Of a DNA stretch of 64,000 nucleotides, positions 46,667 through 53,290 are shown piece by piece. This DNA comes from Pelomonas sp. CA6. Its GTDB lineage: Bacteria > Pseudomonadota > Gammaproteobacteria > Burkholderiales > Burkholderiaceae_C. The notes under the pieces were generated by a model. It was given only the letters and a program-made list of their open reading frames with translations. It searched no databases and was not told the origin of the DNA. The DNA is taken from positions 248,001 through 312,000 of the forward strand of contig NZ_JAKZFD010000005.1 of NCBI RefSeq assembly GCF_022549225.1, written 5' to 3'. A program made the position numbers and the translations under genes. The stretch's first letter is position 1, and each line of letters starts with the position of its first letter.

Positions 46667-48487
46667 ATGCGCAAGACCCTGGAATTCCTGCTCTACGACT
46701 GGCTCAAGGTCCAGACCCTGGCCGAGCGCGAGCGCTTCGCCGACCATTCGCGCGAGACCTTCGACGCGGTGCTGGACACCTGCGAGCGCATCGCGCGCGA
46801 GAAGTTCGCCCCGTTCAACCGCCTCGCCGACACGCAGGAGCCGCAGTTCGACGGCGAACGGGTGCAGCTGCCCGAGTCCACGCGAGCCGCGATGGCGGCC
46901 TATGTGGAGTCCGGCATGCTCAGCGCGGCCCAGGACTATGCCGACGGCGGCATGCAGCTGCCCTGCACGGTGGAGATGGCGGCCAACGCCTTCTTCAGCA
47001 AGGCCAGCGTGGCCATGGGCGGCTACGCGATGCTGACCAACGGCAATGCCAATCTGCTGATGGCCCATGGCAGCGAGCGGCAGCGCGAGGTGTTCGCGAA
47101 GAACGAATTCGCCGGCCGCTGGTTTGGCACCATGTGCCTGTCCGAGCCGCAGGCCGGGTCCTCGCTGTCCGATGTCGCGACGCGGGCCGAGCCCGATGGC
47201 GACGACCATGCGGCCGATCCGCTGGGGCCGCGCTACCGGCTGCGCGGGCACAAGATGTGGATCTCCGGCGGCGAGCACGAGCTCACCGAGAACATCGTGC
47301 ACCTGGTGCTGGCCAAGATCCCGGACGCCGACGGCCGGTTGCCACCGGGCGTCAAGGGCATCTCGCTGTTCATCGTGCCCAAGCAGATGGTCGACGCGCA
47401 GGGCCGGCTCACGGGTGAGCGCAACGACGTGGCGCTGGCCGGGCTCAACCACAAGCTGGGCTACCGCGGCACGACCAACTGCCTGCTGAACTTTGGCGAG
47501 GGTCGCTTCCAGCCCGGCGGGCGCGCCGGCGCGGTGGGCTATCGGGTCGGCCAGCCGGGCGAGGGCCTGCGCTGCATGTTCCACATGATGAACGAGGCGC
47601 GCATCGGCGTGGGCCTGGGCGCGGTGATGCTGGGCTATGCCGGCTACGAGGCCAGCCTGGACTACGCGCGCCAGCGTCCCCAGGGCCGCCCGATGACGGC
47701 CGCCGGCAAGGACGCCAGCCAGCCGCAGCGGCCCATCATCGAGCATGCCGACGTGCGCCGCATGCTGCTGGCGCAGAAGAGCTATGTGGAGGGCGGCCTG
47801 GCGCTGGAGCTGTTCTGTGCCCGCCTGGTCGACGAGCAGCACACCGGCTCGCCGGCGCAGTCCGAATCGGCGCGGCTGCTGCTGGAAGTGCTGATCCCGA
47901 TCGCGAAGAGCTGGCCCAGCGAGTGGTGCCTGGAGGCCAATTCGCTCGCGATCCAGGTGCTGGGCGGCTACGGCTATACGCGCGACTTCCCGGTGGAGCA
48001 GTACTGGCGCGACAACCGGCTGAACATGATCCACGAGGGCACGCATGGCATCCAGGCACTGGACCTGCTGGGCCGCAAGGTGGTGATGGACGGCGGCCGC
48101 GCGCTGATGGCGCTGGCCGCGCGCATCAACGAAACGGTGCAACGCGGCGCGCAGGTGCCAGGTCTTGCCGAGGCGGCCACCCAGCTGGGGGCCGCGCTGG
48201 CCGCGGTCGGCGGCGCGACGAAGAAGGCCTGGTCCACCGCGCAGCCCGAGGAGGCGCTGGCCAATGCCACGCCCTATCTTCAGGCCTTCGGCCACCTGGT
48301 GCTGGCCTGGCTGTGGCTGGACGTGGTGCTGGCGCTGGCGCCCGAGGACGTCGGCGACTTCGCCCAGGGCAAGCGCGCGGCGCAGCGCTACTTCTATGCC
48401 TACGAGCTGCCGCGGATCGGCGCCTGGCTGGACGTGGTGGCGCGTCGCGAGGCGCTGACCCGCGAGATGCGGGACGCCTGGTTCTGA
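46667..48487 (+). CDS. acyl-CoA dehydrogenase, long form (about 600 residues)
   Basis: Encodes 606 residues with a 60-70 residue N-terminal helical extension, a middle FAD/acyl-CoA domain (FGTMCLSEPQAGSSLSDV, KMWISGGEHEL) and a C-terminal extension beyond the catalytic helix. The catalytic Glu457 lies in NMIHEGTHGIQ; VLGGYGYTRDFPVEQYWRD matches the family. Long enzymes of this type resemble the DmdC/FadE-like group with PF12806-type C-domain. It introduces the first double bond in beta-oxidation. The SDR gene follows by 14 bp. Substrate chain length is unknown. Confidence 0.92.
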   Translation: MRKTLEFLLYDWLKVQTLAERERFADHSRETFDAVLDTCERIAREKFAPFNRLADTQEPQFDGERVQLPESTRAAMAAYVESGMLSAAQDYADGGMQLPCTVEMAANAFFSKASVAMGGYAMLTNGNANLLMAHGSERQREVFAKNEFAGRWFGTMCLSEPQAGSSLSDVATRAEPDGDDHAADPLGPRYRLRGHKMWISGGEHELTENIVHLVLAKIPDADGRLPPGVKGISLFIVPKQMVDAQGRLTGERNDVALAGLNHKLGYRGTTNCLLNFGEGRFQPGGRAGAVGYRVGQPGEGLRCMFHMMNEARIGVGLGAVMLGYAGYEASLDYARQRPQGRPMTAAGKDASQPQRPIIEHADVRRMLLAQKSYVEGGLALELFCARLVDEQHTGSPAQSESARLLLEVLIPIAKSWPSEWCLEANSLAIQVLGGYGYTRDFPVEQYWRDNRLNMIHEGTHGIQALDLLGRKVVMDGGRALMALAARINETVQRGAQVPGLAEAATQLGAALAAVGGATKKAWSTAQPEEALANATPYLQAFGHLVLAWLWLDVVLALAPEDVGDFAQGKRAAQRYFYAYELPRIGAWLDVVARREALTREMRDAWF

Positions 48488-48501
48488 TCAAGGAGACAAC
48501 G

Positions 48502-49293
48502 ATGAGTGCACGTGTACAGGAATTGTTCGACCTCAGCGGCCAGGTGGCCCTGGTGACCGGGGGCTCGCGCGGCCTGGGGCTGCAGATCGCCGAGGCGCTG
48601 GGCGAGGCGGGCGCCAAGCTCATGCTCAGCTCGCGCAAGGCGGCCGACCTGGAGGAGGCGGTGGCGCATCTGCAGGCGCGCGGCATCGACGCGCGCTGGG
48701 TCGCCGCCGACGCCGCCGACGAGGCGCAGGCGCGCGGCATCGTGGCGCAGACGCTGGAGCGCCTGGGGCAGATCGACATCCTCGTCAACAACGCCGGTGC
48801 CACCTGGGGTGCGCCGGCCGAATCGCATCCGATCGAGGCCTGGGACAAGGTGATGAACCTGAACGTCCGCAGCCTGTTCGTGATCAGCCAGGAAGCGGCG
48901 CGCCTGAGCATGATTCCGCGCCGCCATGGCCGCATCATCAACGTCGCGTCCATCGCCGGGCTGGCCGGCAACACCGGCGCGATGAAGACCATCGCCTACA
49001 ACACCAGCAAGGGCGCCGCGGTGAATTTCACGCGCGCGCTGGCCGGGGAGTGGGGCGAGCATGGCATCACCGTCAATGCGCTGGCACCGGGCTTCTTCCC
49101 CAGCAAGATGACTCAGGGGCTGCTGGCTGCCGTCGGCGAGGAGAACATGGCCGCCCATGCGCCGCTGCGCCGCATCGGCGACGACGAGGACCTCAAGGGC
49201 GCCGCGCTGCTGCTGGCCAGCCGAGCCGGCAAGCACATCACCGGACAGATCCTCGCGGTGGACGGCGGCGTCAGCGCGGTGCACGGCGCCTGA
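48502..49293 (+). CDS. SDR family oxidoreductase
   Basis: Encodes 263 residues. Cofactor loop TGGSRGLG (residues 19-26), NNAG near 97, catalytic Ser150, Tyr166 and Lys170 (YNTSK). The pattern resembles the RhlG/FabG-like 3-ketoacyl group and the Arg after the glycine loop suggests NADP(H). AAGGAG lies before ATG 48502. Being directly behind an acyl-CoA dehydrogenase gene, it may reduce or oxidise a hydroxyacyl intermediate. A 40-bp gap separates it from the next thioesterase gene. Confidence 0.9.
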   Translation: MSARVQELFDLSGQVALVTGGSRGLGLQIAEALGEAGAKLMLSSRKAADLEEAVAHLQARGIDARWVAADAADEAQARGIVAQTLERLGQIDILVNNAGATWGAPAESHPIEAWDKVMNLNVRSLFVISQEAARLSMIPRRHGRIINVASIAGLAGNTGAMKTIAYNTSKGAAVNFTRALAGEWGEHGITVNALAPGFFPSKMTQGLLAAVGEENMAAHAPLRRIGDDEDLKGAALLLASRAGKHITGQILAVDGGVSAVHGA

Positions 49294-49333
49294 GGCCGTT
49301 CCGGACGGGGCCCGAGCAGGGGACAATCGAGTC

Positions 49334-49816
49334 ATGAGCACGCCGTCCCCGCTGAAGTTTCCGGTCCACATCCCCTTCGTCGAGCAGTTGGGCTTCGAGC
49401 TGCATAGCGTCGGCGATGGTGCCGCGGAGCTGCGCCTGGACCTCAAGGAGGCGCACCTGAACTCCTGGGAAGTGGCCCATGGTGGCGTGCTGATGACGCT
49501 GCTGGACGTGGCCATGGCGCACGCGGCGCGCAGCGTCCACCGCCGCGATCATGCCGACGGCACCGACTGGGGGCCGGGCGTCGTCACGATCGAGATGAAG
49601 ACCAGCTTCATGCGCCCCGGCGAGGGCGAACTGCGCGCGATCGGCCGGCTGCTGCACCGCTCCACCACCATGGCCTTCTGCGAAGGCTCGGTGCTGGGCG
49701 AGGACGGCAAGCTCTGCGCCCATGCCACCGGCACCTTCAAATACCTCAAGGCCCTGCCGGGCCGCGGCCGCAGCCTGAAGTCGCTGCGTTCGGCGGACGG
49801 GTCGGCCCCCACCTGA
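49334..49816 (+). CDS. PaaI-family hotdog thioesterase
   Basis: Encodes 160 residues. Hotdog motif VAHGGVLMTLLDVAMAHAA with HGG and Asp of the PaaI family, followed by TIEMKTSFMRPGEG. Likely hydrolyses an acyl-CoA of the surrounding pathway. It is distinct from the thioesterase at 44160 in length and active-site context, so the island has two. It ends the plus-strand run before the TonB receptors; a nested inverted repeat lies 17 bp beyond the stop. Confidence 0.86.
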   Translation: MSTPSPLKFPVHIPFVEQLGFELHSVGDGAAELRLDLKEAHLNSWEVAHGGVLMTLLDVAMAHAARSVHRRDHADGTDWGPGVVTIEMKTSFMRPGEGELRAIGRLLHRSTTMAFCEGSVLGEDGKLCAHATGTFKYLKALPGRGRSLKSLRSADGSAPT

Positions 49817-49832
49817 TCGCGGTGTGGCCCGG

Positions 49833-49870
49833 CTCACCGGACGTTGCTACGACGCAACTAATCCGGTGAG
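49833..49870 (+). terminator. nested inverted repeat after the thioesterase gene
   Basis: Outer arms CTCACCGGA (49833-49841) and TCCGGTGAG (49862-49870) are perfect over 9 bp. Inner arms GTTGC (49843-49847) and GCAAC (49854-49858) close a 6-base loop. This gives a two-step hairpin 17 bases after the stop codon. No T tract follows, so a terminator is only one reading; an RNA element in the TonB leader is another. Confidence 0.45.
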
Positions 49871-50041
49871 GACGTGCCGTTAGAGATGCGTGCTAACCCG
49901 GCATGACATGCCTCAAGTGCCAAAAACTCTCGAAAAAACAAGAGCTTGTGCAGCTGTATCGCGGGCGGCATCCGTCCGATCGTGCGCAGATGGGGTTTCC
50001 CTAGGCGCTATACGCCCCTGATGAACGCAAGATGTGCCGCC

Positions 50042-50078
50042 TTCCATCGGATCGGGCGCCATCCGCCCGTTGATGGAA
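50042..50078 (+). promoter_or_regulatory. leader hairpin before the first TonB receptor
   Basis: TTCCATC (50042-50048) pairs with GATGGAA (50072-50078), and CGGGCG (50053-50058) with CGCCCG (50064-50069), closing a 5-base loop. The structure ends 44 bases before the receptor ATG. It may shape translation or mRNA stability; no known riboswitch core is recognised. Confidence 0.4.
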
Positions 50079-50122
50079 ACCACATCCGGTTTACCGACCT
50101 TTCCAAGAGAGGAAATCAACAC

Positions 50123-52891
50123 ATGTTTAAGAAGACACTGATCTGCCAAGGTGTCCTGCTGGCCTTGGGCGCTGGCATGATGCTGCCGGCGCAGGCCCAA
50201 CAGCAACAACAGCAACAACAGCTGGAGCGCGTGGAAGTGACGGGCTCGTCGATCAAGCGGCTCGATTCCGAGACCTCACTGCCCGTTCAAGTCATCAATC
50301 GGGCCGAGATCGCACGGACTGGCGCGCAGTCGGTGACCGAACTGATCCAGAACCTGCCGGCGATCCAAGGCTTCACCCAAGCGTCGCAGTCCGTCGGCGG
50401 TGGCGGCGGTGGCTTCTCGGGTGCGTCCGTGCACAGCATTGGCGAGACCCGTACCTTGGTGCTGCTGAACGGCCGCCGCGTGGCGACCTGGGCCGGCCAG
50501 ACCCTGACCGGTTCGGGCGCTGCGATTGACCTGAACAGCATTCCGCTGTCCGCCATCGAGCGCGTGGAGCTGCTGACTGACGGCGCGTCGGCCGTCTATG
50601 GCACCGATGCCATTGCCGGCGTTGTGAACTTCATTCTGCGCAAGGATCTCACTACCGGCGAAGCCTCGCTGAATTACTCCAGCCCACGTGGCTCGGTGGG
50701 GCAGAACACAACCGCGTCTTTCGTCAAGGGCTTCGGCGACGTGGCCAAGGATGGCTACAACGCGATGGTCGCCTTCTCTGCTGACCGTCAAAAGCGGATG
50801 AAGGCCACCGACCGTTCGTTCGCGAAGACAGGCGTGATCCCGTTCAGCAACAACGGTACGAACTACATCTTTTTCAATGGTTCGATCCGCAGCGTTCCCG
50901 CGAACTACGAAACTTATAACGGGACGACGGGGCGCGATGTGCTTGGCAACCCGTATTACGACAAGAATGGCAAGTGTCCCGAAGACCATGTCTATCGGGG
51001 CGGTGCATGCCGTTTCGACTATACGACCACTATTGAGATCCTGCCCGAATCGCAGCGCGACAGCGTGTTCGGCAGCTTTACCAAGGCTTTGGGAGAGCAC
51101 ACCCTGAGCCTGGACGTGGCGTACAACCGGTTCACGCTCACCTCGCGCATCGCACCACCGCCGGTGGACATGCTGATTCCGGTAGGCACCGCGCTGTACA
51201 ACAAGTACATGCCCGGTGGCACCAACGTGTTGGATCCCGGATCGACCTATGGCGATGACCTTTACGCTTACTGGCGCGGGATGGACGTGGGCAACCGCGT
51301 GACGCAGGATCGCACGACCGCATTGCATACAGCGATATCCCTGACCGGTACGCTGGGCGGCTGGGACTATGCGTCCGCGTTCACGCACTCGCAGAACAAG
51401 TGGGTGGAATCTCATCTAGGCGGCTGGCTGCTGCAGAAGGAGCAGGACGCCGCGATCCAGTCGGGCGCTTTCGATCCCTTCCTGGCTCCGGGGCAGCAAT
51501 CCACCGCCGGCCAGCAGGCTTTGGCCGGCATGCAGCACCGCGGTGTTTTCAAGACCGAGAAGTCCACGCTCGATGCCTTCGAGTTCCGCGCCTCACGCGA
51601 AGTCTTCAAATTGGGGGATCGCGCTGTACAGGTCGGTACCGGCTTTGACCTGCGCCGCGAACGGGTGAAATACGACCCCAGCGACGTGGCTAAGGGCATC
51701 GTCAACAACATCGCCGGCGATAGTTCGCAGGAGGTGCCTTACGACGTGAAGCGCAACATCTGGGGCGTTTATGGCGAGGTGCTGGTGCCGCTGGCCAAGC
51801 AGTTCGAGGTGAACGGCTCGCTGCGCTACGATCATTACGACGACTTCGGCAACACGACCAACGCCAAGCTGTCGGCGCGCTTCCAGCCGAGCAAGGAAAT
51901 GCTGTTCCGCGCGTCCGTGGGTACGGGCTTCCGCGCACCTTCCGTGCCGCAAGTTTCGGCGGGCCGCCAGCTCTACGGCGTGTCGGGCAATACCTACAAC
52001 TGCCCGACTGCTGCGGAAACTGCGCTCAAGGCCATCGATCCATTGGCGAAGTGCCGTCCTAGTGGCAGCCAATATGAAGTTCTCGCCAGCGGTACGCCGG
52101 ACCTGAAGCCCGAGAAGTCTCTGCAATGGACTCTGGGCGCCCGCTTCGAGCCGCTGCCATCGCTGTCCGTGGGCGCCGACATCTGGGCGGTCAACATCAA
52201 GGACCGCATCAGCCAGCTCAGCGAAGAAGTCGCAATGGCCGACCCGGCGAAGTACCTGAAGAACTTCTCCATCTTCGTCGACCCGGGTACGAAGAATCAC
52301 TATGTCGCGCTCTACCTGCCCAACGAGAACATGGGCAAGGAACGCTACCGCGGCGTGGACGTCGATGCCAAGGTGAACTTCAACATGGGGATTGGGCGGC
52401 TCACGAGTTCGCTGAACTGGACCCATCTGTTCTCGTACGACTATCAGCGCATCAAGGATGGCCCGTGGTTCTCCAACCTGGGTGCCTACAACGATGGGGC
52501 GGTCACCTTCCGCAACATCCTGCGCCTGACCAACGTGCTGAAGACGGGAGCGCTTGAGAACACGCTGACGCTGAACTACAAGTCGGGCTATCTGGACCAG
52601 CCTTGCGATGCCGCGAACTGCGGGCTGGTGCGCCTGGCGAAGCCGGACGGCACCGCGGGTGCCGTGGTTGACATGCTGGACCACCGCGTGTCCAGCTACA
52701 CGACGGTGGACTGGCAAGGCCGCTACGAATTCAACAAGGCCCTGACCTTCACGCTGGGTGTGTTCAACGTCTTCGACCGCAACCCCCCGCTTTCTCTGAA
52801 GACCAGCGGTGGCCACCAGTTGGGCTATGACAACCGCTACACCGATGCCCGTGGCCGTACTCTGTACCTGGGTGTGCAGGGACGGTTCTAA
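50123..52891 (+). CDS. TonB-dependent outer-membrane receptor 1
   Basis: Encodes 922 residues. Signal peptide with core VLLALGAGMMLPAQA, then a polyglutamine run and the plug start LERVEVTGSSIKR. Plug signatures include LVLLNGRRV and DGASAVYGTDAIAGVVNF; the beta-barrel ends in Phe (GVQGRF), the usual outer-membrane sorting signal. GAGAGGAAAT precedes ATG 50123. Its relatives in this bacterial group often take up oligosaccharides, peptides or lipidic nutrients, not only iron. Codons look less GC-rich than in neighbours. No FecI/FecR signalling extension is present. It is followed by a strong terminator. Confidence 0.93.
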   Translation: MFKKTLICQGVLLALGAGMMLPAQAQQQQQQQQLERVEVTGSSIKRLDSETSLPVQVINRAEIARTGAQSVTELIQNLPAIQGFTQASQSVGGGGGGFSGASVHSIGETRTLVLLNGRRVATWAGQTLTGSGAAIDLNSIPLSAIERVELLTDGASAVYGTDAIAGVVNFILRKDLTTGEASLNYSSPRGSVGQNTTASFVKGFGDVAKDGYNAMVAFSADRQKRMKATDRSFAKTGVIPFSNNGTNYIFFNGSIRSVPANYETYNGTTGRDVLGNPYYDKNGKCPEDHVYRGGACRFDYTTTIEILPESQRDSVFGSFTKALGEHTLSLDVAYNRFTLTSRIAPPPVDMLIPVGTALYNKYMPGGTNVLDPGSTYGDDLYAYWRGMDVGNRVTQDRTTALHTAISLTGTLGGWDYASAFTHSQNKWVESHLGGWLLQKEQDAAIQSGAFDPFLAPGQQSTAGQQALAGMQHRGVFKTEKSTLDAFEFRASREVFKLGDRAVQVGTGFDLRRERVKYDPSDVAKGIVNNIAGDSSQEVPYDVKRNIWGVYGEVLVPLAKQFEVNGSLRYDHYDDFGNTTNAKLSARFQPSKEMLFRASVGTGFRAPSVPQVSAGRQLYGVSGNTYNCPTAAETALKAIDPLAKCRPSGSQYEVLASGTPDLKPEKSLQWTLGARFEPLPSLSVGADIWAVNIKDRISQLSEEVAMADPAKYLKNFSIFVDPGTKNHYVALYLPNENMGKERYRGVDVDAKVNFNMGIGRLTSSLNWTHLFSYDYQRIKDGPWFSNLGAYNDGAVTFRNILRLTNVLKTGALENTLTLNYKSGYLDQPCDAANCGLVRLAKPDGTAGAVVDMLDHRVSSYTTVDWQGRYEFNKALTFTLGVFNVFDRNPPLSLKTSGGHQLGYDNRYTDARGRTLYLGVQGRF
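50198..50221 (+). repeat. CAA/CAG repeat coding eight glutamines
   Basis: Eight Gln codons (CAA, CAG, CAA, CAA, CAG, CAA, CAA, CAG) follow the signal peptide cleavage region of TonB receptor 1, at residues 26-33. The second receptor has only three Gln at the matching place. Length changes would keep the frame and would lengthen the linker before the plug. Confidence 0.85.
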
Positions 52892-52937
52892 GCGCTTAGG
52901 CACACTGCGGGCCCGCCGCAGTAACGCTTGACTCGAG

Positions 52938-52967
52938 AGGCCGCTGCTGACGCAGCGGCCTTTTTTT
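52938..52967 (+). terminator. intrinsic terminator after TonB receptor 1
   Basis: AGGCCGCTGC and GCAGCGGCCT form a perfect 10-bp stem with loop TGAC, and the T run TTTTTTT continues from the stem. It lies about 47 bp after the stop codon and isolates the first receptor from the second. Confidence 0.93.
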
Positions 52968-53180
52968 GTCTTCTGGGGAGGGCGATCCTGCGCGCCGCCC
53001 ATGCACCGGCGCCCGATGGCCTGCCGCGGGCTTCGGCCTGACCGCGCCCTCCTGCTTTCTCGCGGACCCGGGGGCGCCTGACATTCGAGGGGCATCGCTT
53101 CCGCCTCCATGGCGCAGGACTCCCCCGGGGAGATCGGACGTGTTTGTTTCGCATGGGCATGACGCTTGCCTGCGCGCGAT

Positions 53181-53206
53181 TGCGGGACTGCGGGACTGCG
53201 GGACTG
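53181..53206. repeat. octamer tandem repeat in the leader of TonB receptor 2
   Basis: TGCGGGAC occurs three times in direct tandem from 53181, with two more matching bases. It lies about 85 bp before the receptor start in a gene-free gap of 399 bp (52892-53290) that otherwise holds the receptor 1 terminator and, presumably, the receptor 2 promoter. Copy-number change by slippage could alter promoter or leader spacing. Confidence 0.7.
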
Positions 53207-53290
53207 TGGCCTTGGGCTGCGGCGGGCTTGGCTCGCCGTTGCAAGAAATACATGCGATCCGCTCACCTTCTTAGAGAGAGGAAGTTCCCC

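Noticed and set aside
33684-48487. A dimethylsulfoniopropionate/methylthiopropionate pathway, because the ligase resembles DmdB and the dehydrogenase DmdC
   Set aside because: No dmdA or dmdD is visible, and these subfamilies also serve general medium-chain acids. Kept only as an alternative substrate class.
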